Notes: generated by a model from the sequence alone, not told the origin. 33,745 nt of DNA from Bacteriovorax stolpii (GCA_945883845.1 CAMCYI010000032.1:1-33745), one strand, 5' to 3'. Shown: positions 1-8,505, numbered from the stretch's first letter. A program made the numbers and translations.

Positions 1-81
1 AGCCAGATCCGTTTAGATGATAAAGAGAAAGCGTTCATTGGCCGCTACTACCCGTATTCCAGACAAATTATTGCTGCCTAA
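1..81 (+). CDS. C-terminal end of a protein cut by the window edge
   Basis: An open frame from base 1 ends at TAA 79-81 and gives 26 residues, closing KAFIGRYYPYSRQIIAA. The pattern of acidic residues followed by an Ile and a Tyr-Pro faintly recalls the end of metzincin-type metalloprotease domains, where a D-x-x-x-I...LYP segment is common. That is only a resemblance. The start and any domain lie outside the window. It converges on the minus-strand FHA gene ending at 162, with about 80 AT-rich bases between them. Confidence 0.45.
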   Translation, partial: SQIRLDDKEKAFIGRYYPYSRQIIAA

Positions 82-161
82 AAAAAGGGAATCCAAAAAT
101 ACATCGGGACTCTTTGAGTTTAAGCCTCATCAGTTAACTGCGAACAATTAAATATATAGTG

Positions 162-710
162 TTATTTTTTCGTCACTGCCAGATACCCAGCAACGCCCAG
201 AAGCAGAAAGATGAGGATATTGAGGACTTTTGCAAAATCAAAACTCTTCTTCACGACTTTTTCAGAAATTCTCTGACGAAGTTTCTCCCTTCTTTTCTCG
301 GCAATATCTCTCACCTTCGGGTTATTCAGTTCTTTCAGAGAAATGATCGTCGTGGCCTCTCCAACCTCTTTGGAGTTGGCATAAGATAACGGCGCCTGAA
401 CATGCGAAACATTTTTTTGATCATCCATCAGGCAAAGAAGAACGTCTCCAGAGAGTCGAACTGGTTCCATGACACTGATCTTTATGGCAACACCCGGTTT
501 GATTCTTGATTCGTTAACGTAGGTTCCGTTTGTACTTCCCTGATCAGTGACAAAATACTCACCGTTATCTTGAAAGATAAGAACATGTTTGCGGGAGAGG
601 CCTTTGACAGGAAGAATGATATCGCAGGGAGCGGACGCTCCCACGAGCATGCGGTTTTTGAGGGAGTATGTTTTGGGGTCTTCATTTCCGATGCTTATTT
701 CAAGAAACAT
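162..710 (-). CDS. Short FHA-domain protein with C-terminal membrane anchor
   Basis: This 182-residue protein has an N-terminal forkhead-associated domain (about 1-95), the fold that binds phosphothreonine peptides. The signature residues are present: GLSRKH at 37-42 and GSTNGTYVN at 58-66. A linker carries EATTIISLKEL (about 118-128), a basic helix follows, and a single hydrophobic segment lies at about 161-179, ending in two lysines. The FHA domain should therefore sit in the cytoplasm, tail-anchored in the inner membrane. The larger FHA protein at 7180-8382 has the same order and the same ISLKEL motif, so the two are paralogues. It is the last gene of the minus-strand block. The ATG at 708-710 has an AAGAAG element upstream. 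Its partner is unknown; a kinase-dependent scaffold or regulator for the neighbouring surface proteins is inference. Confidence 0.9.
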   Translation of the reverse strand: MFLEISIGNEDPKTYSLKNRMLVGASAPCDIILPVKGLSRKHVLIFQDNGEYFVTDQGSTNGTYVNESRIKPGVAIKISVMEPVRLSGDVLLCLMDDQKNVSHVQAPLSYANSKEVGEATTIISLKELNNPKVRDIAEKRREKLRQRISEKVVKKSFDFAKVLNILIFLLLGVAGYLAVTKK

Positions 711-762
711 AGATCAAACTTCTTTGAGGGTCGAGTGGGCGCCTATATTTTAAAGAAAATTT

Positions 763-1368
763 TTAATGAGTAGGGGCTTCGACTTTTTTACGGATCGGAA
801 TTCCTCGCACTTCCCGCATAGCAAAAATAAACGTTTCCTTGTTCTTCGTGAGAACACAATCATAAGCCCCCCAATTGCTAACAAGGATCACATCACTTTC
901 AATGAGATCTTTTCCTTTGTCTATCTCACGCTTGATCCTGGCGAGAATATTGGATGCATTCTTAGTGAAGATTGGCATGGCACTAAATTCCATAAAAGCT
1001 TGTCTTAAATCCATATTCTTGAATGTGGATTTTTCAGAAGGGCTAAGACGGAATTCATAACTTGGTCGAAGACAGACATCACCATGAAACTCAACCTTCG
1101 AAGAATCAGGTAAAACAATCTCCTCACTAAGTGTGTGAAAGCTCCCTTTGTTATTCTTCTCCGTAAAAGCAGAAAGGGCCATGAGAGGCCTCAGACACTC
1201 TTCATTCTCTGGTTTTAATTCAGCTGTCTTATTCTCTGAATTTAATTCAGCTGTCTTAGAGTCCAAGGTTTTATTGACAGATTTCTTTTTAATACTGTTT
1301 TTCTTAAACCTTAAGGCCATAAAGATGACTAAACTCAAGAGACCTAAAGCGATCAAAATTCTTTTCAT
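763..1368 (-). CDS. Membrane-anchored protein of unknown function
   Basis: Not recognised. The 201 residues start with a hydrophobic stretch (about 4-20) after a short positive head and before a strongly basic segment (KKNSIKKKS), as expected for an N-terminal membrane anchor or uncleaved signal. Residues from about 36 hold a tandem 9-residue repeat, KTAELNSEN then KTAELKPEN. The remainder contains four cysteines or fewer and no motif I know. The gene begins only 13 bases after the Cys-rich gene that ends at 1382, so the two are probably co-transcribed. A purine-rich AGAAG lies directly before the ATG, with AAAGG further upstream. The size and N-terminal anchor resemble those of the small protein at 2329-2823, but I see no sequence similarity. 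Confidence 0.8.
   Translation of the reverse strand: MKRILIALGLLSLVIFMALRFKKNSIKKKSVNKTLDSKTAELNSENKTAELKPENEECLRPLMALSAFTEKNNKGSFHTLSEEIVLPDSSKVEFHGDVCLRPSYEFRLSPSEKSTFKNMDLRQAFMEFSAMPIFTKNASNILARIKREIDKGKDLIESDVILVSNWGAYDCVLTKNKETFIFAMREVRGIPIRKKVEAPTH
1204..1257 (-). repeat. Two tandem copies of a 27-bp in-frame repeat
   Basis: Positions 1204-1230 and 1231-1257 are the same 27-base unit with two differences (GT against AA at 1212-1213 and 1239-1240). It lies in frame within the gene at 763-1368 and duplicates nine codons of a charged linker directly after the membrane anchor. Such an array can arise and change length by replication slippage. Confidence 0.85.
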
Positions 1369-1381
1369 CTTCTATAAACCT

Positions 1382-2113
1382 TTAATCATAAATAGGGTGA
1401 CAATCTCTATGATATTCCCTACCGTTGCCAGGGATTTCTGGTGTGTTATTACATTGATCGTAGCACTGCGAAGCATTCGTAATAGGATAAGTTGCTCCAC
1501 AACAATTGAATTGACCTTCCATACCGCTGCAGTTACCGCCAGGTCCATGGTCAGTATAACCACCACACTGACACATCGTCGGGACGGGTGCGGTGCAAGT
1601 TTGTGAACTAGGTGCTGACCAAGCCCCGAAGTTACATGTATAAGTTGCCGTTCCAGTAAACCCAGGTGCAGTATTCGTCACCACATAAGTGGCTCCCCAT
1701 GCCGTGTTGATTGTTGATCCCGAACAAGATCCCCAAGTCTTAGGGACACCAATGCATTGTCCAATTCCACAACTAACACTAGTTGGTGCAGACCAAGTGC
1801 CGGAGTTACACGTATAAGTGGCACTCCCAGTGTACCCCGGAGCCGTGTTGGCAATCGTACTTGAAGCCCCGTTACTAGCTGCCGCTAGGTTGGCCGTGCA
1901 GTTCGTATTCCAAGTCTGAGGATTGACCGCTGAACAGCCCGCTGCAGCGGCCACACAAGTTGAACCATCCCACGTGTAAGTTCCATTAATGCACTTGCAT
2001 CCCGCGAGATTCGTCACGGGCCCGGTTCCAGTGGTCGTGGAGTTGGTAGGGCACGGTGGACACGCGAAAGCTCCCCAGGAGAGCAACAGAATCATTAAAA
2101 GAATAAACTTCAT
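1382..2113 (-). CDS. Secreted Cys-rich protein with sushi-like repeats (243 aa)
   Basis: From the ATG at 2113 the product starts with a signal peptide of about 17 residues ending GAFA before Cys. I prefer this start because AGAGGT lies about 10 bases upstream; an in-frame ATG at 2167 would add 18 residues before the signal. The mature part has a CPPCP knot, an EGF-like stretch (GCKCINGTYTWDGSTC), and two modules of about 55 residues with the pattern W...C...TxxAPGYTGSATYTCNSG followed by TWSAPTS and Cys. This resembles CCP/sushi modules seen in bacterial surface proteins. The tail is also Cys-rich (MCQCGGY, NCCGATY). The same modules recur in the 654-residue protein at 2842-4806, so the pair probably shares a role on the cell surface. 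The binding target is unknown. Confidence 0.85.
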   Translation of the reverse strand: MKFILLMILLLSWGAFACPPCPTNSTTTGTGPVTNLAGCKCINGTYTWDGSTCVAAAAGCSAVNPQTWNTNCTANLAAASNGASSTIANTAPGYTGSATYTCNSGTWSAPTSVSCGIGQCIGVPKTWGSCSGSTINTAWGATYVVTNTAPGFTGTATYTCNFGAWSAPSSQTCTAPVPTMCQCGGYTDHGPGGNCSGMEGQFNCCGATYPITNASQCYDQCNNTPEIPGNGREYHRDCHPIYD

Positions 2114-2328
2114 AAACAATTGACCTCTCGAGACCTTGGCGAGGGCTCGCTTATTATATTGCTTCATCTAATTGTATTACTCTTTTGGGAGCCGAGTAAA
2201 AGAAAAAAGATATTTGTTCCATCGAGATTATGATCATAGCTCCAAAGCAACCGCTACTGATGCAGCTCTTTTAATGGTTACATTTGCTTGAAAAAACTCT
2301 CCATTTAAAAACACAAACAAAGGTTTTG

Positions 2329-2823
2329 TCAGCGAACAGGGAACTTGCCTTTCAAGTACTCAAACGTAACGTCAGAGCCAAGATCCGCATCCGACATTCC
2401 CTGCAGGTACTTATTCGTTTCAGCAATCACCTTTGGTGTTGCGATGAATCCAAAGAGGATTTTTTTATCCGTAAAGTCCTTTGAATAGAACCGAATTAAC
2501 ATCTTAGTGCCGGTCATCTTTGAAGTGTTGATTTCTGAGATATCCCTAATAAACTTTGCGGCCATAATGTAGAAGTCCCTTTGCTTCAGAGGCTTAGCTC
2601 CTGCATCGCTTAGATAGGGAAGACCATCAACGTAAATGTTCAGAACACCTGATGAAAGATAGACACCAAATGGAGCAGTGAGCTTAGTCTTAAATTTTAA
2701 ATTCGGATAATCGCTCTCCCTCTTAGGACTCGATAAAGCTGCCACTTTCCCCTTCATATTTTTTTGAAGAAAGAAAATGGAACATGCTATCAAAGCGATT
2801 AAAATATATAAACTCTTCTTCAT
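2329..2823 (-). CDS. Small membrane-anchored or periplasmic protein of unknown function
   Basis: Not recognised. The 164 residues have an N-terminal hydrophobic segment (about 4-19) with a Lys-rich head, then a basic linker and a globular region with no cysteines. The sequence does not suggest an enzyme. A TTGGAG ribosome-binding site lies 8 bases before the ATG at 2823. The gene begins 18 bases after the stop of the 654-residue Cys-rich protein and lies between the two Cys-rich genes, which suggests an accessory role in the export or anchoring of those proteins. That role rests on position alone. Confidence 0.8.
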   Translation of the reverse strand: MKKSLYILIALIACSIFFLQKNMKGKVAALSSPKRESDYPNLKFKTKLTAPFGVYLSSGVLNIYVDGLPYLSDAGAKPLKQRDFYIMAAKFIRDISEINTSKMTGTKMLIRFYSKDFTDKKILFGFIATPKVIAETNKYLQGMSDADLGSDVTFEYLKGKFPVR

Positions 2824-2841
2824 AGAATCTCCAATCTATCG

Positions 2842-4806
2842 TTAGTCCGCCAACTTCATGCAATTTTTCGCTGAAACCGTAACGACTCCATTGTTGCAAG
2901 ATAAGGTAGCGGTTCCCTCATTATGGTTAGTTCCCCCAGGGCAACTGTTGGTGGTGCAACACCCGCATGGAGAGGGACCATAGAAAGAAGAATCTCCAGT
3001 AACTGTGACAGTTTGGCCATGGCTGAGCTCACCATGTCCTGCATAGACTGCACACCGCCAGCCGGTTGAGCCTTGTCCAGCTCCGCCACTCCACCAGTAA
3101 AGGTTAAACTCGGGACAACCTGCACCGCCAGCAACACACGAACTTCCGTTCCAAGTCTGCCCAGCGGGACACTTGCAACCCAGAGGGGTAGCTGCGCCAC
3201 CTGTATTCGATGAGGAAGTTCCAGCAGCACAGGCCGTACACTTCCATATAGTCGCGTAGTCTGGTTGCGTACATAAGGCCCCTCCGTAAGCTCCACCCCA
3301 GTTGCATGCAGACCCAATACTGCCTCCCGAACAAAGATGGTATCCGTTGGATGGTTCGTAGCTGTCGTCAACAAAAACTCCGGCAAATGATGAACCGGCA
3401 CAAGAAGTCCCATTCCAAGTATTACCTGATGGGCAACGACAAAATAAATATGGAGTTGCAACAGGGCCCGAATCACTGGTCGAAGTTCCAGCTGGACAAG
3501 AAGTACAAGCGGGCCCAGTCCACCTGCTCGAGCCTACACAATTCCAAGTGTCACAGGGGTTGACCCCATCACCATAATAGTACTCATAACCAGTAAAAGG
3601 TCCTGACTTTGTTCCCGAACATCCAGCAACACTAAACTGAGTATAATCTTCGTAAACACATGCTTTCCCTACTCCACAGGCTCCACCACTCGCGGTGCAA
3701 GTCGTCGAGGTAGCTGCTCCCCAAGTTCCATTTGTGCAGGCATAGGTTGCACTACCATTATAGCCAGCAGCTGAGTTTGTGGCGGTTGAACTCGAACCAC
3801 TCGCAACACCAGTAAGTGGGCCACTACAGTTTGTTAGCCAGGACATGGTTTGTGATGAGCAACTAGTTGCGGAAGAAAGACAACTCAGCGAAGTGGTACA
3901 CCAGTTCCAACCACTCGTATCACATTTGCAAGTCGCCGTGGGAGTATTTCCTCCAAGTCCCGCAACCGATGCGCCAGACTCACAAGTAGTATTCGACGTA
4001 CAAGTGGGAGACGTTGGACCACTCCTCGTGCCGTTGTTGCAAGAGTACCCCGCAGTCCCAGTATAACCGGCCGCAGAGTTCGTTAAGGTTCCTGACCAAC
4101 CATGGGCAACAGCACCAGCAGAGACACTGCAATTCCCACCCCAGCTCAAGGTCGCGGCAGTACAGCCATTGGTTGTGCTTGTACAACTTGGCGATGACGC
4201 CGCACTCCAGGTCCCGTTGTTGCATGTGAATCCCGCAGTACCGGAAAAACCTGCTGCAGAATTCGTTAAAGGAGCATCCCAACCGTTATTTTGAGTCCCC
4301 ACGGCCACACTGCATCCGGGTGCCCAGGATAAAGTTGTCCCAGCACATGAACTCACACAAGTGGCTCCTCCTTGCTGCACAAAGGATCCGCTCGTACATT
4401 GAAAATTTGCAGTCCCAGTGGTTGGTGCACCGCTATCAGTGGCAGCAGGATTGTCTCCATTATTATAAGTTAGACCATAGACAAAATTACAGGTGTTAGA
4501 ACCAATGGTCCAAGCAACAGCACCGGTGCAAGTGCATCCAGCTGAACTCATTCCTACTGGGGCATAGGTCCTGAAGGCCAGCCATTCTGCACTGGATCCT
4601 AAAGGAACAAAAGCTTGAACAGTAGAGGACACTTTAGCACAAGATCCGTAGGCAGTGATGATAACGTTATTCCAGGTACTCAAAAACTGGACCCATTCTT
4701 TACCGTTAGTCGTCGTCGTACAAGTCTGACCACCATTCGAACATGTCGTCTGAGTCAGGCCGACAGGGCTTAATAAAAGTAATGCTAGTGATAAAATAAA
4801 CTTCAT
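2842..4806 (-). CDS. Large secreted Cys-rich protein with sushi-like and GCC/EGF-like repeats
   Basis: This 654-residue protein has a cleavable signal peptide (about 1-18, ending VGLTQ) and a very Gly/Ser/Thr/Cys-rich mature part. The first half has three copies of a module of about 60 residues: a TLSW-like opening with Cys, then TNSAAGYTGTAGYSCNNGT, and a closing Cys after SPT or SPS. The second half has EGF-like units of the type CPAGTSTSDSG ... CRCPSGNTWNGTSC, with another at ACAAGTSSSNTGG ... CKCPAGQTWNGSSC. The C-terminus has a separate Cys cluster (CGCCTTNSC). Extended disulfide-linked modules of this kind usually form extracellular stalks or adhesins. AAGGG lies upstream of the ATG at 4806. 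It follows the pilin/S74 fibre gene and shares modules with 1382-2113, so I place both in the same surface apparatus. Confidence 0.9.
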   Translation of the reverse strand: MKFILSLALLLLSPVGLTQTTCSNGGQTCTTTTNGKEWVQFLSTWNNVIITAYGSCAKVSSTVQAFVPLGSSAEWLAFRTYAPVGMSSAGCTCTGAVAWTIGSNTCNFVYGLTYNNGDNPAATDSGAPTTGTANFQCTSGSFVQQGGATCVSSCAGTTLSWAPGCSVAVGTQNNGWDAPLTNSAAGFSGTAGFTCNNGTWSAASSPSCTSTTNGCTAATLSWGGNCSVSAGAVAHGWSGTLTNSAAGYTGTAGYSCNNGTRSGPTSPTCTSNTTCESGASVAGLGGNTPTATCKCDTSGWNWCTTSLSCLSSATSCSSQTMSWLTNCSGPLTGVASGSSSTATNSAAGYNGSATYACTNGTWGAATSTTCTASGGACGVGKACVYEDYTQFSVAGCSGTKSGPFTGYEYYYGDGVNPCDTWNCVGSSRWTGPACTSCPAGTSTSDSGPVATPYLFCRCPSGNTWNGTSCAGSSFAGVFVDDSYEPSNGYHLCSGGSIGSACNWGGAYGGALCTQPDYATIWKCTACAAGTSSSNTGGAATPLGCKCPAGQTWNGSSCVAGGAGCPEFNLYWWSGGAGQGSTGWRCAVYAGHGELSHGQTVTVTGDSSFYGPSPCGCCTTNSCPGGTNHNEGTATLSCNNGVVTVSAKNCMKLAD

Positions 4807-4883
4807 AAACGAACCCTTAAAAATCTATTGCTCAGTTTAATCTTTGCTTTAATAACTAGTCTTATAATCTACTTTCACTATTC

Positions 4884-7004
4884 CTATCGCTTTACTTGGC
4901 CGGCTCGGGCCAATTGCTCTTGCCTCTCTAACCTCGAGTCCATGCGGATAAGGTGCTCTTTCAGCATGGCGTTCTCTTCTTTAAGTTCAGAGACTTGTTT
5001 TTTCAATTCATCTTGGCCGCTTATCAAGTTCATGACCATTTCTTTAAGCTCTTTGATCGCTTCGACAACGATCGCAATAATGTTTCCGTATTTAACCGAT
5101 TTCATGCCATCTTTATCTGTGAGAACAAGCCTCGGTTCAACTTTTTCTACTTCTTGAGCAACAAAGCCAATATCTTTAGTGCCATCTTTAATCCAACTAA
5201 AGCCGACTCCTCGCATTGAGGTTATTTTATCAAGAGGGTTTTGAATTGTTTCTATGTCTTTTTTTAACCTAGCGTCCGAAGTATAGAAAAAGGCAGTCGC
5301 TCCAATGAACCCAGAAACTTCAAGTTTATAGGTACCGCTAGGGACAACCCCGATTCCAACGTTTCCATTATTATCAATTCGAAATCTTTCAATAGCAGAA
5401 GTTGTAATACCGAAATTGTTAGCGGCCGGTTGATAGATTTTATTATCACCAGCACCTGAAGATATCCAAAACTCAGTGGCCAAGACCTGAGCATTTACGT
5501 TTACGGGTTTACTACCGTAATTTCTAATCCATGTTGCGTCAGTCATGTACCAGCCACCACCATGGGTTTCACTTAACCAACCGGTACTACCAACTGTTCT
5601 GAGCCAGCCTCCGTTGGCATAGATATCTCCACCAACTTCGAGCTTGTAGGTCGTAGGAATTCTTCCCACTCCCACGTTCCCGCCTCCCCGGTTGAGGACA
5701 AGAGGCATCGACGCAACTGTCTGCTTGATTGCTTGGATTCCACCATAGTCACTGGTTGTGTTATATCCAATCAGTACTTGTTGGTTTGGATTTGTTAGGC
5801 CAGTAATTTGTAATTGAAATGGATCAGACGACGCGTTATCCGCTTGAAGATTGGTTGCTGAACCCACGACATGGAGTTTTGAGCCTGGAGCGCTTGTTCC
5901 TATCCCAACGTTACCATTCCCCGCAAAGGTCATCATTTCGGTGGATGCAGTCGCATTTAATGGTCCACCGTAAAGAGCAAGTCTTTCACTAGCGGTATTA
6001 GTCCCTAATTGTTGAAAAAAGAATCTTGAACTACCATCTGAAACGTTAAATTCAAGACGAGGACTTTCAGAAGTTGTTGGTATTAAGCTAATCCCAGTGC
6101 TGTTCCCAGATGCTTGCAAGCGCGTCTTGATGGTTCCAATCACATCTAATTTAGATGTGGGAGATGTCGCTCCGATCCCGACGTTACCAGTTCCCAGGAC
6201 AGTGAAAAGATTGTTCGGGCGCGAGACACCACCAGAATTGAAGGCCCCTGAACTCACTTGTAAAACGGTTCCAGTAGTGAGTTCTGTTCCTAATGCCAGC
6301 CCGCTTGAGCCAGTTGAGGCAATCGTAGCACCCCAGCCGGTCCCGCCATCCGACATGAGCCAGTTAAAACTTGTGGTACTGATACCAGAACCAAGTAATC
6401 CCATGTTAATGGAGTTGTTACTTAGCTGGGAAGAAGGTGTTGCTGTTCCAATCCCAACTTTATTCAAAAAATAAATGTCCGTACCATTACTCGCAAGCTG
6501 CCAGTAACTGTCATTGTTGTTCACGTAGGCATAGCAGCTCGTAATGGTGGGTCCACCGGTATAGACAACCTTCAGGGATTTCACGACGTCCATTTTAAGT
6601 GCGGTCTTCGATCTTTCAAAGGTAACTCGAAGCATCGTCTCGTTAGCTGCAAGGCCAGTGACGGTATTAATGAGGACATACGACTTGATTTTGATGTTAC
6701 CCGGGAGATTTGTGTTGGTAGGGTAAACGTTCACACCGGATTTTTTGATCCCGGTTGAAGGCACAACTCCACCATTGATGTTAAGACCCCCGAGCGAAGC
6801 GGAACAGTTTGTGATGTCCCCTAATATGCCCCGGATTTGAGAGATTGTAGTCGCCATTTCGTAGTTGGATTCAACCGTTTTTTGGGCCTTGTCTTGGTTT
6901 TTAAATAAGCTCGCCCCTGCGATTGCAAGTCCCCCTAAGAGACCAGCAGCGATCATGATCTCAACGAGAGTCATGCCGGACTGATTTTGATAAAATCTTT
7001 TCAT
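4884..7004 (-). CDS. Type IV pilin-like fibre protein with C-terminal S74 chaperone domain
   Basis: This 706-residue protein fuses two families. The N-terminus is a prepilin signal: a basic leader ending in Gly, then MTLVEIMIAAGLLGGLAIAG, with the conserved Glu at +5 of the mature protein, so prepilin peptidase should process it. The middle has beta-fibre repeats of the phage tail-fibre type, at least five copies of GNVGIG(T/A)-x-P-x-x-KL-x-V-x-G. The C-terminus is a Peptidase_S74 intramolecular chaperone starting TSDARLKKDI, with Ser576 and Lys581 matching the Ser-Lys self-cleavage dyad of phage endosialidases, then GFVAQEVEKV and a long coiled coil (about 640-700). S74 domains trimerise fibres and then cut themselves off. 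AAGGA precedes the ATG. A surface fibre mounted on a pilin-like base fits; trimeric phage-like adhesins are known in predatory Bdellovibrio. The actual target is unknown. Confidence 0.92.
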   Translation of the reverse strand: MKRFYQNQSGMTLVEIMIAAGLLGGLAIAGASLFKNQDKAQKTVESNYEMATTISQIRGILGDITNCSASLGGLNINGGVVPSTGIKKSGVNVYPTNTNLPGNIKIKSYVLINTVTGLAANETMLRVTFERSKTALKMDVVKSLKVVYTGGPTITSCYAYVNNNDSYWQLASNGTDIYFLNKVGIGTATPSSQLSNNSINMGLLGSGISTTSFNWLMSDGGTGWGATIASTGSSGLALGTELTTGTVLQVSSGAFNSGGVSRPNNLFTVLGTGNVGIGATSPTSKLDVIGTIKTRLQASGNSTGISLIPTTSESPRLEFNVSDGSSRFFFQQLGTNTASERLALYGGPLNATASTEMMTFAGNGNVGIGTSAPGSKLHVVGSATNLQADNASSDPFQLQITGLTNPNQQVLIGYNTTSDYGGIQAIKQTVASMPLVLNRGGGNVGVGRIPTTYKLEVGGDIYANGGWLRTVGSTGWLSETHGGGWYMTDATWIRNYGSKPVNVNAQVLATEFWISSGAGDNKIYQPAANNFGITTSAIERFRIDNNGNVGIGVVPSGTYKLEVSGFIGATAFFYTSDARLKKDIETIQNPLDKITSMRGVGFSWIKDGTKDIGFVAQEVEKVEPRLVLTDKDGMKSVKYGNIIAIVVEAIKELKEMVMNLISGQDELKKQVSELKEENAMLKEHLIRMDSRLERQEQLARAGQVKR

Positions 7005-7179
7005 AACAAATCCTTATAAAGTGATACTGCCATTATAGCTCTCTTTGTATTAAAGAGATTAACAGCCAAGAATTCCATTGCCTGAGCAAAGATCTTAAGT
7101 TCGGCACTGCCAAGTATATGTGGATATCAATTTAAAGATAATTTTGGCATGAAAGAAAATGCCATGACAATTAAATAAT

Positions 7180-8382
7180 TTACGGGACCGGAGTGGTTGG
7201 CTCGACATAGAGAAACTTGTAAAAGTCTCGGGTCAATTCTTGAACCTTCTGTCCTTTGCCTAATGCAGAGATAAGTCTCCCACGAGGAAAAACAAATCGA
7301 AGGCTCGCCAATCGAAGAGGATCCACTACAGCTATGGCCCTAACCTCAGGAGGTTGAGGTTTTGTATCGTAGAAACTAAAAATAAACTTCGAACCATTGA
7401 GGCCGGAAAAGTCGGTATCACTCTTTAAGGCATCCGAGAGATAAAAGAGAACCGCCAACTCTTCAATGTCTTTTTCGCTATGCTTTTGCGGGTCATTGAA
7501 AACTTGACTCGCTTCCAGGATTTGTTTTTGAAACTCAAGGAAAATCATCACTCCTGAAGGCGTAAGGACCGCACCCCATGGAGGGCCCATGTTGGCGTTT
7601 ATCACTTCACAGACAAAGAGAATATTCCCAAGACATTTCTCAGAGCTAAATTTGTTAATCACGTCTGGGATGAGTTTAGTTAACTCTTCCTCAATACTCT
7701 TGCTCGAGACCACCGCGACCTTGTTTGAAATCAAGCGGCCTTCCTCGTCTACTTTAGGCTCCACAGGCTTAACCAGAACAACTTTTTTTTCAAAAGGATT
7801 ATTAAAATAAAAAGCGATGAGGAGAATGCTGATTGCTCCAAAATAAGCTGACGTTATTTTAAAAAATGGTTTTTTCTTTTTCTTGGGAGTTTTACTGTTT
7901 TTTGGATCAGCGGCCGCAGATTTTTTGATCTCAGTCCTGCGCTTGACGAGTTTTTCTGTTTTCGCTTCCTTCAATTCTTTAAGTGAAATGGCGCGAGTGG
8001 CGTCTTCGCGGTTAGGGTTTGACTTCTCTTGATAAGTCTTAGGGACGGGGATTTCTATTTTTTCAATGGGCTCACTAACCCCCTCTTCATCACTTACGAG
8101 TGAGATCAAGATGTCCCTTCCGATTCTCACGGGAAAAAAAGAATTAAACTCTACCCTGCGCCCAGGGATCAATCTCTCTTCGTTAATGTAGCTTCCATTG
8201 GTACTCCCCTTATCCATCAAGAAGTAGGAATCCCCCTCCTTGATGATAATCAGATGCTGGCGACTCACTTCCGAATGAGAGAGGATGATGTCGCACTCAA
8301 TATCAGAACCCACCACCACGCGGGGGCTGTTCACATCATAAAAGACTGGATTTTCATCGGCGACAAGGACTTCAATACGCAT
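7180..8382 (-). CDS. FHA-domain transmembrane protein with C-terminal extracytoplasmic domain (400 aa)
   Basis: The FHA domain occupies about 1-95, with SEVSRQH (37-43) and GSTNGSYIN (59-67) as phosphopeptide-binding landmarks. I start at ATG 8382 because MRIEVLVADE aligns with the start of the paralogue at 162-710. An in-frame upstream start at 8502 would add 40 residues that do not look like part of the domain. A linker contains EDATRAISLKELK (about 127-138), the counterpart of EATTIISLKEL in the paralogue. A Lys-rich stretch (KKKKKP) precedes one transmembrane segment (about 174-193), followed by about 200 residues that should be periplasmic. That domain has one CLGNILFVC cysteine pair and is not recognised. 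The gene stands first in the minus-strand block and diverges from the nucleotidyltransferase at 8506. It may link cytoplasmic phosphorylation to an envelope process; that is inference. Confidence 0.88.
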   Translation of the reverse strand: MRIEVLVADENPVFYDVNSPRVVVGSDIECDIILSHSEVSRQHLIIIKEGDSYFLMDKGSTNGSYINEERLIPGRRVEFNSFFPVRIGRDILISLVSDEEGVSEPIEKIEIPVPKTYQEKSNPNREDATRAISLKELKEAKTEKLVKRRTEIKKSAAADPKNSKTPKKKKKPFFKITSAYFGAISILLIAFYFNNPFEKKVVLVKPVEPKVDEEGRLISNKVAVVSSKSIEEELTKLIPDVINKFSSEKCLGNILFVCEVINANMGPPWGAVLTPSGVMIFLEFQKQILEASQVFNDPQKHSEKDIEELAVLFYLSDALKSDTDFSGLNGSKFIFSFYDTKPQPPEVRAIAVVDPLRLASLRFVFPRGRLISALGKGQKVQELTRDFYKFLYVEPTTPVP

Positions 8383-8505
8383 TAACGATATCTTAGCAAA
8401 GATCCCAGATCCGGAAACAAGTTTTTTGAACGCGCAAACTGTTGACCATCTTGGTTGGTCTTTTTTCAAGCGTCTTGTCATTTCGTTTTCCTGTATAATC
8501 AAAGT

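Noticed and set aside
2856..3476. 206-residue minus-strand frame overlapping the 654-aa Cys-rich gene
   Set aside because: Same strand, other frame, no signal, domain or ribosome-binding site; the 654-aa frame has a signal peptide and repeats.
7145..7164. TGGCAT / ATGCCA inverted repeat after the long FHA gene
   Set aside because: Six-pair stem with no T run on either strand; not enough for a terminator call.
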